Origin: Paraglaciecola hydrolytica | Lineage (GTDB): Bacteria; Pseudomonadota; Gammaproteobacteria; Enterobacterales; Alteromonadaceae | Assembly (NCBI RefSeq): GCF_001565895.1 | Contig: NZ_LSNE01000020.1 | Coordinates: 234,904 to 269,553 of the forward strand | DNA: 34,650 bases | Reading direction: 5' to 3' | In this document: in pieces, positions 24,748-33,652 of the stretch | How positions within the stretch are numbered: the stretch's first letter is position 1 | Layout of the letters: every line of letters starts with the position of its first letter | Position numbers and translations under genes: made by a program | Notes under the pieces: generated by a model | Told to the model about the DNA's origin: nothing | Databases searched by the model: none | What the model saw: only the letters and a program-made list of their open reading frames with translations

Positions 24748-25917
24748 TTAATCAGGCAAATTTTCTAGCAAAAATCTTTGCATATTTTCACCCATCACCA
24801 AACGAACATCTGACTCCGAGAGGCCAACATCCAGTAACTTTTGAGTTAACTCTACTAACTCGCTGGTATCAAATGCGACTTCGGTGGCGCCATCAAAATC
24901 AGAGCCTAAGGCAATATGTGGCGCCCCTACTAATTCAACACCGTATTTAATTGCCGCCGCCACATTAGCTGGTGAAATGTCGCATACCGCGCCATCCCAA
25001 TAACCTAGGGCAATTAAACCTCCAGCTTTGGCGACTTGTTGCATTAGCTCGTCACTGATATTACGGGGAGACTGACAATGACCATATAATCCCGTATGGC
25101 TTATTACCAAAGGCTTTGTACTGAGTGCCAGCACGTCACGTACGACTTGTTCGGAGGAATGAGAAATATCCACGATGATGTCTAAAGCTTGCATAGCCTG
25201 CACCGCTTCTCGACCAAATTCAGTTAAGCCCGCACCACTGGTGCCATGTAAAGAGCCTCCCAGTTTGTTATCAAAAAAATGCTGCAGACTCATCATTCTG
25301 AAACCATGAGCATAGAGGTTTTGAATATTGCTCAGCTCACCATCTAACGCATGTGAGCCCTCTGTGCCAAGCAACGCCCCCACTAAGCTTGGTTGGCTAA
25401 TACGAGCGTCAATAAACTTTTGTAAGCTGGTTTTTGAGTCAATAAAATGCATATTGGTGGGATTTTCAGCAATAAATTCATGCAACTTATCTGCTTGGTG
25501 TATGGCACGTTGAGTCAGGCTCGACCAAGTAGCCATAGGCCAAAGTTGCACTAAGGCAATTTTAGTGATGTTGTCACTTGCTTGGGTTTCGTTACGCTCA
25601 TAATTAAGTCCACTGGGCGACTTAGTCACGGTGGTGAACATTTGCAAGGCGACGTTACCTAGTTGTAAACGCGGAACATCCACATGACCAAAATCACTTA
25701 GCGCATTTAAATCACGATCCCACATCAAACTATCGCTGTGCCAATCGCCAATAAATAAGCTCTGATGTAATGCGCTGGCTTGCTCGCTGATATCGGATTT
25801 TTCATGGGGCTTTATACGGTTAAATTGCTGCTCTAAGTAGCCAGGCGCAACATTAAAAAACGTTATCGCTAAAATGGTTAACAAACTGAAAAAGATGACT
25901 TTTTTACTGACAAACAT
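24748..25917 (-). CDS. Membrane dipeptidase, peptidase family M19
   Basis: A 389-residue metallopeptidase with one N-terminal hydrophobic segment (about 7-23) that anchors it or acts as signal peptide. Zinc ligands of renal dipeptidase-type enzymes are in place: His60 and Asp62 in GDWHSDS, bridging Glu186 in LGTEGSHAL, His253 in ISHSS and His274 in ISHTG, and Asp340 in LGSDFDG. It hydrolyses dipeptides, including L-D or D-containing ones, outside the cytoplasmic membrane. Length is normal. It is divergent from the short-chain dehydrogenase gene with an 80-100 base shared promoter region. Confidence 0.93.
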   Translation of the reverse strand: MFVSKKVIFFSLLTILAITFFNVAPGYLEQQFNRIKPHEKSDISEQASALHQSLFIGDWHSDSLMWDRDLNALSDFGHVDVPRLQLGNVALQMFTTVTKSPSGLNYERNETQASDNITKIALVQLWPMATWSSLTQRAIHQADKLHEFIAENPTNMHFIDSKTSLQKFIDARISQPSLVGALLGTEGSHALDGELSNIQNLYAHGFRMMSLQHFFDNKLGGSLHGTSGAGLTEFGREAVQAMQALDIIVDISHSSEQVVRDVLALSTKPLVISHTGLYGHCQSPRNISDELMQQVAKAGGLIALGYWDGAVCDISPANVAAAIKYGVELVGAPHIALGSDFDGATEVAFDTSELVELTQKLLDVGLSESDVRLVMGENMQRFLLENLPD

Positions 25918-26001
25918 AAGATCTCACATCATTTTTTAATCGTCGGTAGTTGATATTAAATGCTAAAGTAATGAAAACACACTCATTTTATAAATTGAGA
26001 T

Positions 26002-26005
26002 GGAG
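26002..26005 (+). promoter_or_regulatory. Ribosome-binding site fixing the SDR start
   Basis: GGAG lies six bases before the ATG at 26012 but overlaps the end of the alternative ATG at 26000, so it can serve only the later start. Confidence 0.65.
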
Positions 26006-26011
26006 CTTGAG

Positions 26012-26746
26012 ATGCAAAACAAGATAGCTGTGGTCACAGGTGCAAGTCGCGGTATCGGTAAGGCCACCGCCAAACTGCTGGCCAGTCAGGGATATGCAGT
26101 ATGTATTAATTACCACAGCAACAAAATCGCAGCCAATGGGGTGGTCGAGAGTATCTTAGCTCAAGGTGGTAAAGTCATTGCCTATCAGGCCGATGTATCT
26201 TGTGAATCACAAGTAGTCGAATTATTTAACTTTGTTGATGCCCAGTTGGGCACTATCACGCACTTAGTCAACAATGTTGGCATTCTGTTACCTCAGTCAA
26301 AATTAATTGATATGGACGCCCAACGTATCAATAAAATTCTGACTACCAATGTCACCAGCTATTTTTTGTGTTGTCGTGAGGCCTTAAAACGTATGCAAAA
26401 AGGCGCCGCGATAGTTAACGTATCTTCTGGGGCCGCACGTTCTGGCTCGCCCAGTGAATATATAGATTACGCAGCGTCCAAGGGTGCAATCGATACCCTA
26501 ACCAAAGGACTATCCTTAGAAGTTGCTGCTCAAGGTATTCGGGTTAATGGTGTGCGCCCCGGCTTTATTCACACCGATATCCATGCCGACGGTGGTGAGC
26601 CAAAGCGTATAACCAGACTCAGCCCACACATTCCGCTGCAACGCGGCGGCACGCCTGAAGAAGTAGCCCAAGCTATCGCTTGGTTATTATCCGATGTTGC
26701 ATCTTATGTTACTGGCTCTACTATCGATGTAAGCGGCGGGAAATAG
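26012..26746 (+). CDS. SDR family NAD(P)-dependent oxidoreductase
   Basis: A 244-residue classical short-chain dehydrogenase/reductase. It has the cofactor motif TGASRGIG (residues 9-16), NNVG at 87-90 (normally NNAG), catalytic Ser at about 138-139, Tyr153 and Lys157 in YAASK, and the terminal DVSGG. Length and fold match the FabG-like group, but the substrate is not predictable. A start at 26000 would add four residues; the ribosome-binding site favours 26012. It stands alone, divergent from the dipeptidase. Confidence 0.92.
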   Translation: MQNKIAVVTGASRGIGKATAKLLASQGYAVCINYHSNKIAANGVVESILAQGGKVIAYQADVSCESQVVELFNFVDAQLGTITHLVNNVGILLPQSKLIDMDAQRINKILTTNVTSYFLCCREALKRMQKGAAIVNVSSGAARSGSPSEYIDYAASKGAIDTLTKGLSLEVAAQGIRVNGVRPGFIHTDIHADGGEPKRITRLSPHIPLQRGGTPEEVAQAIAWLLSDVASYVTGSTIDVSGGK

Positions 26747-26892
26747 TTTGCCACTTAAGTAAAATAACAGCCGCAAATTGCCATGTCGTTTAGGTTTTTT
26801 GAGCAAACAATGTCGTATTAACTGCTTTGCATACTTTGGCATTTTTATTGCTCAGTTAGCTTAATCTAGATTACTTAAGCCATTCAACCTCC

Positions 26893-27756
26893 ATGAAAAA
26901 ACATTTAATTGCCATTGCTTTGTTAAGTTCATTAAGCAGCCAAGCCGCAGAAGTGACTTATCAATCCAGCCCTACCATTGTCACACTCGCGGCTGATGGC
27001 ACGGTGCAGGTCAAAGTGAAAGAGGCGGAAAATGTTGAGCCTATTACCTGTAGTCAAAGTGCTTATGACTTTGAGTTTTATTTGGAATCCATTGTCAGTC
27101 AAAAATGGTATGACGCCCTTATCATCGCCAACAATGTGGGCGGCATAATTGATTTTCATTATGATGATGCCACCTGTTTATTAAGCGCTTTGTCACTTAC
27201 TCGATTATCTAGTAACGATGGTTCAGCTGAAGTACCGGTAGGCGAACTTCAAGAAACCGGCAACTACGGTAACGTGGCACTTATTGGAACCAATGGTCTA
27301 ACCGCTGCCAGTTATTCTTCTAGCGCATTTTATACCCAAGATACTCATGTCGCCGCATTTGATGGCTACGTATATGCCGACAAAGTTAACGCAGAAACTG
27401 GCGACAAAATTTCACGTGGCATTTGGATGGCCAAAATGCGCGAGAGTGATGGCTCACTTGCTGAGCCTTGGATCCAAGTTGATTTTGGTAAAAAAGTCAG
27501 TATCGCTGGTATTCGTTTACATATAAACACTAAGTCACTGGCCTTAGGTCGCAGTGCCAAGTCCATCATTTTAATGACCTCGGACGACGGTAATGAATTT
27601 GTGCAATATGATACTTATACCCTGCCCTATCAGGCTTTAGTTGATGGTAAATTTACCACCACTTTAAAAACCCGCTTTTTACGTCTAAAAGTGATGAGTA
27701 ACTACGGTGATGCCAACTTTGTTGAAATCGACGAATGGGAAATTTATCAAAACTAA
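26893..27756 (+). CDS. Secreted protein with discoidin (F5/8 type C)-like domain
   Basis: A 287-residue protein with a signal peptide of about 18 residues ending LSSQA. Residues about 25-115 form a small domain with two cysteines (Cys53, Cys95), probably disulfide-bonded. Residues about 128-286 look like a discoidin/F5-8 type C beta-sandwich: PWIQVDFGKKVSIAGIRLHI, ILMTSDDGNEF, and RFLRLKVMS with EIDEWEIY at the end. Such domains bind carbohydrates or other ligands. No enzyme domain is attached. No clear ribosome-binding site precedes the ATG. It is followed by a strong bidirectional terminator. Confidence 0.78.
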   Translation: MKKHLIAIALLSSLSSQAAEVTYQSSPTIVTLAADGTVQVKVKEAENVEPITCSQSAYDFEFYLESIVSQKWYDALIIANNVGGIIDFHYDDATCLLSALSLTRLSSNDGSAEVPVGELQETGNYGNVALIGTNGLTAASYSSSAFYTQDTHVAAFDGYVYADKVNAETGDKISRGIWMAKMRESDGSLAEPWIQVDFGKKVSIAGIRLHINTKSLALGRSAKSIILMTSDDGNEFVQYDTYTLPYQALVDGKFTTTLKTRFLRLKVMSNYGDANFVEIDEWEIYQN

Positions 27757-27784
27757 GTTTACACAACACCACTTTAGATAAAAC

Positions 27785-27819
27785 AAAAAGCCTGAAAACT
27801 CACATTTTCAGGCTTTTTT
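27785..27819. terminator. Bidirectional rho-independent terminator
   Basis: AAAAAGCCTGAAAA at 27785-27798 and TTTTCAGGCTTTTTT at 27805-27819 form a long perfect stem with a six-base loop. T runs lie on both sides. It serves both the discoidin-like gene and the convergent alcohol dehydrogenase gene. Confidence 0.95.
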
Positions 27820-27844
27820 GTTTGCGTTTAATGAGCCATTAAAC

Positions 27845-28846
27845 TCAGTCTTTTAGCACAATTCGATAATGTGCCTTACCTTGACGCAATTTATCAATCG
27901 CCTCATTAACCTGAGCAAAACTAAAATACTCTGTGACCGGTTCAATATTATGTAGTGCCGTAAAATCCAGCATCTTTTTGATCGTAGCTGGGCTGCCCAC
28001 GGGCGAACCAGACACCGAACGCTGCCCCATAATCAAAGGAAACACACCAATATTCAGTGGCTCCAAAGTTGCACCCACAAAATGTAAACGGCCTTTAGGC
28101 GCTAAAGTGCCTACATAGGCATTCCAGTCCAGTTTTACGTTTACCGTAGAGATAATAAAATCAAAACGTCCTGCGGCAGCTTCTAACTCACTAGCATTAT
28201 TGCTGTTAAGGGTATGATGAGCCCCCATTTTAAGGGCTTCAGCTTTTTTACTTTCGCTTGAAGTAAAGGCGGTTACTTCGCAGCCCCACGCATTTAAAAA
28301 TTGCAGTGCAATATGACCTAATCCACCAATACCGATCACAGCAACTTTGGACGTAGGTTTAACATCAAACTGTACGAGTGGGTTAAATACCGTGATGCCG
28401 CCACAAAATAATGGGCCAGCAGAATCAGGCTTAACCCCTTTAGGTAGCTCTACAACTGAATTGGCTTGGGCACGCACCTTGTCGGCAAAACCACCGTGAC
28501 GGCCACCGATAGTAGGCTGTGCGCTGGCACATAAATTATGATCGCCCGACTGACAAGTATGACAAGTATTGCAATAGCCAGAGTGCCAACCCAGACCAAC
28601 ACGTTGCCCCACTTTAATTTGTGTTACGTCCGAACCAACTGAGTTAACAATGCCAATCACTTCATGACCGGGAACAAAAGGATATTGGGTAAAGCCCCAG
28701 TCGTTATCCAACATGCTTAGATCACTGTGGCAAATACCACAGGATTCTACATCCAGTTCTACTTCATCTTTACCAAGTGGGCCCGGATCATATTCAAAGG
28801 CTTCGAATTTTGCTCCGGGTGCCATGGCCGCATAAGCTTTTATCAT
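27845..28846 (-). CDS. Zinc-dependent alcohol dehydrogenase, cinnamyl/YahK type
   Basis: A 333-residue medium-chain dehydrogenase. Catalytic zinc ligands are Cys36 in CGICHSD, His61 in PGHE and Cys148 in LFCGGITV; structural zinc ligands are Cys92, Cys95, Cys98 and Cys106 in CNTCHTCQSGDHNLC. GIGGLGH at about 172-178 is the nucleotide-binding loop. Members of the cinnamyl alcohol dehydrogenase group, such as E. coli YahK, reduce aldehydes with NADPH; this is inferred for the present protein. It is divergent from the unknown gene at 29008. Confidence 0.92.
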   Translation of the reverse strand: MIKAYAAMAPGAKFEAFEYDPGPLGKDEVELDVESCGICHSDLSMLDNDWGFTQYPFVPGHEVIGIVNSVGSDVTQIKVGQRVGLGWHSGYCNTCHTCQSGDHNLCASAQPTIGGRHGGFADKVRAQANSVVELPKGVKPDSAGPLFCGGITVFNPLVQFDVKPTSKVAVIGIGGLGHIALQFLNAWGCEVTAFTSSESKKAEALKMGAHHTLNSNNASELEAAAGRFDFIISTVNVKLDWNAYVGTLAPKGRLHFVGATLEPLNIGVFPLIMGQRSVSGSPVGSPATIKKMLDFTALHNIEPVTEYFSFAQVNEAIDKLRQGKAHYRIVLKD

Positions 28847-29007
28847 TGTCGTGCTCCGTTATTTGTTATCCACATCAAAAGTGACTCAGTATAGGTAAAA
28901 ACCTCTTAACTCTCTTGGTTAAAATCATTCTTTTTTGTGAGACACCAAGATTAGCCTGAATTATAAGTACTTGCTTAATCGGGATAAATTTGAATATGCT
29001 AAGGTAA

Positions 29008-29565
29008 ATGATTGAAGCACTTCCAAAATGCAACAGGTACCGATATTTGCAAGACTTTGCTAACAGCGAACAAGAAAAAATTGCCCTTGAACACCAAGCG
29101 GCAAAACTCTTTATGCGTTGGTATGAACATGACACAAACAAACCTATTCGCCACCTGTGGCACAACCAGCCCAGTAAACCAGATGTGTCTTGTCGCTTTG
29201 AAGGTCAACGTCTCGATCTTGAAATAGCTCACTTGTACGGCAGTGAGCAAGAGGCAATGGCTATTTTAGGCCGAGACTTAAGTGAACAAACCCGTGCAGA
29301 GCTAAGAGAGTTAGTGCTAAGTAGCGAACCCGATCAACGTTTGTTAAGGGCTTTAAACAGAATTTTATTAAACAAGTCGCTCAAACAATATAAAACCAAA
29401 CGTGTCTGGCTGATTATTCGCAACGCTCATCCCGCATGGGACAAAACACAAATTGCAGCGTTACAAGGCTGTATTGATGTGCCCCAAAATCATCCTTTTG
29501 AACAAATCTGGATAGTGGGTGACTGGCAAGGTAAAACGGGCATAGTTCAGCTTTACCCGAACTAA
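29008..29565 (+). CDS. Hypothetical protein, weakly nuclease-like
   Basis: A 185-residue cytoplasmic protein that I do not recognise. It has no signal peptide or membrane segment. KPDVSCRFEGQRLDLEIAH (about residues 57-75) has the spacing of a PD-(D/E)xK nuclease core: Pro58-Asp59, then Glu72-x-Ala74, but the usual Lys is missing. The C-terminal part, VWLIIRNAHPAWD and QIWIVGDW, reads as alternating strands and helices. AAGG lies close to the ATG. It is followed by a hairpin shared with the TonB-dependent receptor gene. The nuclease idea is a weak inference. Confidence 0.65.
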   Translation: MIEALPKCNRYRYLQDFANSEQEKIALEHQAAKLFMRWYEHDTNKPIRHLWHNQPSKPDVSCRFEGQRLDLEIAHLYGSEQEAMAILGRDLSEQTRAELRELVLSSEPDQRLLRALNRILLNKSLKQYKTKRVWLIIRNAHPAWDKTQIAALQGCIDVPQNHPFEQIWIVGDWQGKTGIVQLYPN

Positions 29566-29651
29566 AACAAACAAAAGTATTATGGGTAACAAGGCAGTGA
29601 TCCTCATGTTGTGCAGCGCTGTATTATCTCTTTTTGACTTAGCGAAATAAT

Positions 29652-29677
29652 AATCCCCAGCATTGATGCTGGGGATT
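29652..29677. terminator. Bidirectional terminator hairpin
   Basis: AATCCCCAGCAT at 29652-29663 and ATGCTGGGGATT at 29666-29677 form a perfect 12-bp stem with a two-base loop, between the convergent hypothetical gene and the TonB receptor gene. On the minus strand it is followed by a moderately T-rich stretch; on the plus strand by ACTCACC. Confidence 0.75.
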
Positions 29678-29727
29678 ACTCACCATAGTTAAATGGCGTT
29701 TTGTGTTTAATAAGTAACGAAGCGGTT

Positions 29728-32652
29728 CTAGAACTTGTAGCTAGCGCCCAAGGTAACTCTTCTGTCTGGTAATCCGACAAAACACAGTAGTGCATTTTCT
29801 GCCACACAGTATTGATCAATACGCTCTTCGGTCAGGTTTACCCCTTCCAATCCTATATTGAATTTGTCAGTGACATCATAGCTAATACTGGCATTAAGCT
29901 GGCCTCTGTCTCCAGTCACAACTGGGAAGCTCAGGGTACTACTACCACTGGCGTTAGCTCCACCAGCAAAATCTTGAGTACGGAAGGCTTCACGCCATGT
30001 ATAACGCATGCGAGCTGACAGACCAAACTTCTCATAATACAAAGTAAAGTTGTAAGCGTTTTCTGAGAAATCCAATAAGCCCCTGTCGATACACACATCG
30101 CCAAGCACCTGTAATCCACGACCTGAAGTACAATCTTCAACTGAACCACCAGAGAAATCTTGGATAGTGTAGTTGGCAATCACACCAAAACCTGATGCCC
30201 AACCTAAGTCACTTTCAAAGCTTGATAGATCATATTGGAAAGCCATTTCAATACCGGTTTGTGTGGTTGTTTCAGGATCATTACCCGGAGTGGTTTTATC
30301 CACACATAAACCCAGTTGAGTTGGATCACCTAATATACCGGGTACGACTTTTGGATTAAAGATACCACCACCTGGGCATGATGGATCAGTTTCACGGGCA
30401 AAGCCCCCTGGAGTGATACTAGAAGAAACCAATAATGCTCCCTCAAAATCTATCCCAAAGATGTTGGTACGTTCTTTTTTGAAGTAACCAATACTGGCGA
30501 CAGCCGCTTCTGCAAAATACCACTCCACACCAATATCAAAAGAGGTGACTTCTTCTGGCTCAAGACCAGGGTTACCTAAAGCCACTACTGAGTTTTCTTG
30601 AGTGTCTAATCGATAGCCGGTCGCCAACTGATTAAAGTTAGGACGTCTAATGTCCGAGCCATAAGCCATACGTACAACAACATCATCATGGGGTGTCACC
30701 ACCACGTTTAAACGAGGTAGTAAAAAGTCATAACTGCCACTGGTGGTTTGTAAGTTGTCATCAGGACCATAACCAATTGAATCAATTTCGGTGTCTATAT
30801 AACGGAAACCGACATTACCACGCACCATGTCGCCAAACTCAAAATTTGCTTGGGCATAGAAAGACATGGTTTGTTCTTCAATATTATAAAAGGCCGTATT
30901 GTTTGGTTGCAGATTTAAAATATCGGGACTGCCTGGATCATGGGCAATAACCGCATCTTGTAATATTTTAATCACACCATCTGGGTCTGAAAATGAACGA
31001 TCAGGATCAAGCAGTAAAAAGTCACTAATAAACAAGTTTCTGCCGTCGGCATCGCCATAGTTGCTTGGTCCTGCTACAAGCAGATCCGCAAAAAGCGAAC
31101 CGTTAGGACTGTCTTTCATTTGACTGAAGCCACCAATATTATCGCTAATATCTTCAAAGCGACTTGAGGATTTATTGAAACGAGCACCAAAATCAACTGA
31201 ATTGATAAACTCAATTTGATCAACGTAGTATTCAACATCAACACGTACTGCATCTTCTTGGTTTTTGGTGGTATTGCGGCCTACTTGTACTTGTTGCAGA
31301 ACCACATTATTAGGGTCAAGTAAGTCTGCAAGTGATGGGGCGTAGGGTGAATCAAAGTTGATACCCCAGGCTAACGAACCGCCCGATAAGTCATATTTGA
31401 AAGGGACACAGTTATCGTTACTCGTAGCGTCAAGAGGGCAGCCAGGGTTAATAAAGTTTAAGGTGGTACTTAAATTAGGGTTGAAAGTATCAGCGCTTGA
31501 TGATGAAATTTCAGCAGTGACTTTAAGGTTTTCACCTTGCCATTGACCACCAAAGGTGAACACTTCACTGTCCGTAATACGCGCCCCAGTATCACTCGAC
31601 AAGCGCAAATTGGGATCATCATCATCCACCGCTAAATCTGGCTCTAGAGTACCAATCAGCGCGGCCTGTTTTGAGCCAATATTGACACCATCAATGGTGC
31701 CATAGTTAATTGTTTCAAACGCAGAAGGCACACTCTTGTTGAGTATGGCGGTCACGCCTGAAGCTTGCAGTCGATATGAATCCCTGCTGCGCTCTTGTTT
31801 ATTGATAATGGCATCGAAATGAAACTTCAAGCTATCGCTAGGTGCCCACTCAAAGGTAGTGGCTAGGTTTTTAGTTTCATAATCGTCATTTTCTTGTTCT
31901 TGCACAAAAAACTGAATGCCCTGAAATTCATTACCGTCAATAGTCACTAAGTTATCGCGGTCAGCACGAGGACGGAATGACACCGCCTCTTGTTCGGTAT
32001 AACTCCCACTGACTACAAAGCCAAATTTACCGGCATCGGTTTCCCAATTGTCACCAAAAGCAGCAGAAAAACGCGGTTGAGCGCTTTGAGTACTTAAGCT
32101 GCTGTCTTCGAGTTGGACCCGAACCGAGCCTAAGGTTTCAGATAAGGTCAGTGGACGAATAGTACGTAGGTTAATGGTTCCACCAACCGAGCCTTCGATG
32201 GTCTTAGCTTCAGGCGCTTTGGTCACTTCAACCGCCGCAATAATCGACGCGTTTATATCCTCAAAACTAATACCGTTGCGACCAGAGCCTGAGCCCACAG
32301 TGGACACTCCATTAATTTCAACCCGGTTGGCGCTAGTACCACGAATTTGCACACCAGTACCTATGCCGGCCGAACGAGTGATTTGCACACCGGTGATATT
32401 TTCAAGTACTTCCGCCAAATTTTGGTCAGGCAGCTTTCCAACATCATCCGCCTGAATAACTTCAACTAGGTTGGTGGCGCTGCGTTTTTCTAACAGTGCA
32501 CTTGAAAGAGATGCACGAATACCACTGACCTGAATGACTTCGGTATCATCGACAACAGGCGCGGCTGTTTCTTGTGCATGTAACGGCGTGGCCATATTCA
32601 GCGCACTGGCTGACAGCAGCGCTAGGGTGATTTTAGATAGTTTGTGTCCCAT
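29728..32652 (-). CDS. TonB-dependent receptor
   Basis: A 974-residue outer-membrane receptor. The signal peptide ends at about residue 26 (PLHA before Gln). A TonB box-like EVIQV lies at 38-42. The plug domain covers about 57-190 (DDVGKLPDQNLAEVLENITGVQITR, VQIRGTSANRVEINGV). A long beta-barrel follows, ending in the typical aromatic C-terminus GASYKF. It belongs to the TonB-Xanth-Caul-type receptors found in oligosaccharide uptake of marine and plant-associated bacteria; the ligand is not known. GAGGAGG is placed five bases before the ATG. A palindrome 112 bases upstream of the start suggests control by a LacI-family repressor, which would fit a sugar ligand. Confidence 0.95.
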   Translation of the reverse strand: MGHKLSKITLALLSASALNMATPLHAQETAAPVVDDTEVIQVSGIRASLSSALLEKRSATNLVEVIQADDVGKLPDQNLAEVLENITGVQITRSAGIGTGVQIRGTSANRVEINGVSTVGSGSGRNGISFEDINASIIAAVEVTKAPEAKTIEGSVGGTINLRTIRPLTLSETLGSVRVQLEDSSLSTQSAQPRFSAAFGDNWETDAGKFGFVVSGSYTEQEAVSFRPRADRDNLVTIDGNEFQGIQFFVQEQENDDYETKNLATTFEWAPSDSLKFHFDAIINKQERSRDSYRLQASGVTAILNKSVPSAFETINYGTIDGVNIGSKQAALIGTLEPDLAVDDDDPNLRLSSDTGARITDSEVFTFGGQWQGENLKVTAEISSSSADTFNPNLSTTLNFINPGCPLDATSNDNCVPFKYDLSGGSLAWGINFDSPYAPSLADLLDPNNVVLQQVQVGRNTTKNQEDAVRVDVEYYVDQIEFINSVDFGARFNKSSSRFEDISDNIGGFSQMKDSPNGSLFADLLVAGPSNYGDADGRNLFISDFLLLDPDRSFSDPDGVIKILQDAVIAHDPGSPDILNLQPNNTAFYNIEEQTMSFYAQANFEFGDMVRGNVGFRYIDTEIDSIGYGPDDNLQTTSGSYDFLLPRLNVVVTPHDDVVVRMAYGSDIRRPNFNQLATGYRLDTQENSVVALGNPGLEPEEVTSFDIGVEWYFAEAAVASIGYFKKERTNIFGIDFEGALLVSSSITPGGFARETDPSCPGGGIFNPKVVPGILGDPTQLGLCVDKTTPGNDPETTTQTGIEMAFQYDLSSFESDLGWASGFGVIANYTIQDFSGGSVEDCTSGRGLQVLGDVCIDRGLLDFSENAYNFTLYYEKFGLSARMRYTWREAFRTQDFAGGANASGSSTLSFPVVTGDRGQLNASISYDVTDKFNIGLEGVNLTEERIDQYCVAENALLCFVGLPDRRVTLGASYKF

Positions 32653-32763
32653 ATGTGCCTCCTCGTGCAGTGCTTAACATGGACCAACAACGACCACCTA
32701 ACACCACATTATTATTTTATAGTCATCGTCCACTGCAACACTAAAATTACATTGAACTTGCAA

Positions 32764-32778
32764 AGCGTTAACAACGCT
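32764..32778. promoter_or_regulatory. LacI-type operator candidate upstream of the TonB receptor
   Basis: AGCGTT-AAC-AACGCT is a perfect 6+3+6 palindrome, and flanking bases extend it (TTGCA/TGCAA with a two-base offset). Its centre-to-start distance of about 120 bases and CG-containing half sites fit operators of LacI-family regulators common upstream of TonB receptors in Alteromonadales. No such regulator gene is in the window. Confidence 0.5.
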
Positions 32779-33164
32779 GCAACAAAAATATTCCACAAAA
32801 CGCAACCGGTCAATCTGCCTTACCAATTTAATTAAAATAGTTCTTATTTGAACATTAATATTCACTATTGTTTTTTTATGTCGAGAAAGATGGCTTTTAC
32901 CACGAGACCAAAATCCGCAAATAACAGGAAAAATTTGGCTTACTTAATGTTATGCAGGAAAGTGCAAGTCAGATGAGGCAGTATCGATTAATGGTTGTTT
33001 GTCTGTAGATTTACTTTTAAGAACAACAGTTATTAAGCGCTGGATCGCAGACAACTAAAGATAAAATGATATTTTTTGTGTTTTGCATCCTGCTACTCAC
33101 ATGCAAATATGCCATCTAAGATGTTAGCTTAAGCTTACTCAGACAGGCTGTTGTGAGCGATTTT

Positions 33165-33219
33165 CTGTCATTTATTAAAGAATGACTCGACTGTCCGGTT
33201 CTAGGCTCAGAGCTGCCTG
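33165..33219 (+). repeat. 55-bp direct repeat, copy A
   Basis: Matches the segment 34477-34531 at 45 of 55 positions with no gap, in the same orientation. The best-conserved part is ATGACTCGACTG, TAGGCTC and AGCTGCCTG. The two copies lie about 1.3 kb apart, around the IS110 remnant and the second PEP-CTERM gene. Confidence 0.8.
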
Positions 33220-33409
33220 ATTCAATTCAAAGAGTTAGCTAGACACCCACTTTTAAAAAAGACTTTGAGAGGTGTTTTGCTACTTTTTAAGAATGGGTGC
33301 CTGCTTTAATTTTCATTATGAATGGGTAATGAGATGGACGCTCCCTAATACGGCGTCAATGCGCCAAAATAGTATTTTCAAGTAGACTATTTACATAAGG
33401 AACATCAAG

Positions 33410-33505
33410 ATGAAATATAAAACAATTACTATTGATTTAGCAAAGAATGTATTTCAAGCATGCGATGTGAATGAGCTTAAAAACGCACAAGAGCAAGCTG
33501 AATAA
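33410..33505 (+). pseudogene. IS110-family transposase, N-terminal remnant
   Basis: Thirty-one codons from an ATG with AAGGA eight bases upstream to a TAA. The residues MKYKTITIDLAKNVFQA are the start of IS110-family (DEDD) transposases; Asp9 is the first catalytic acidic residue. The remaining 300 or so residues of the normal protein are absent, so this is a 5' fragment kept with its ribosome-binding site. The IDLAKNVFQ match is distinctive, though the fragment is short. Confidence 0.78.
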
Positions 33506-33652
33506 AAATTCATTAAAATATGTCCGGAAATTTTACAACTTAGGCCTTCTTTGAAAAAAATTAAATGTAACATATTGTAATTAAAAGGTTTATTATTTTG
33601 GTGCAAACTTTGCATATGTAAGTTCTCTAACTTTATCTTAATAAGAAATTCT

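Larger units (their letters stand above)
32653..33652. other. 1-kb gene-poor stretch
   Basis: It holds the receptor promoter region with its palindrome (32764-32778), a 55-bp repeat copy (33165-33219), an imperfect inverted repeat around 33240-33304 and an IS110 transposase remnant (33410-33505). The segment 32830-33160 is AT-rich and shows no ORF, hairpin or repeat that I can support. The other short ORFs here lack coding character. Confidence 0.6.

Noticed and set aside
29008-29250. Several short overlapping ORFs on both strands at the start of the hypothetical gene
   Set aside because: They overlap the 185-codon frame, which has the better start and protein-like composition.
32174-32455. 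Plus-strand ORF within the TonB receptor plug region
   Set aside because: It is a shadow of the receptor's minus-strand coding sequence.
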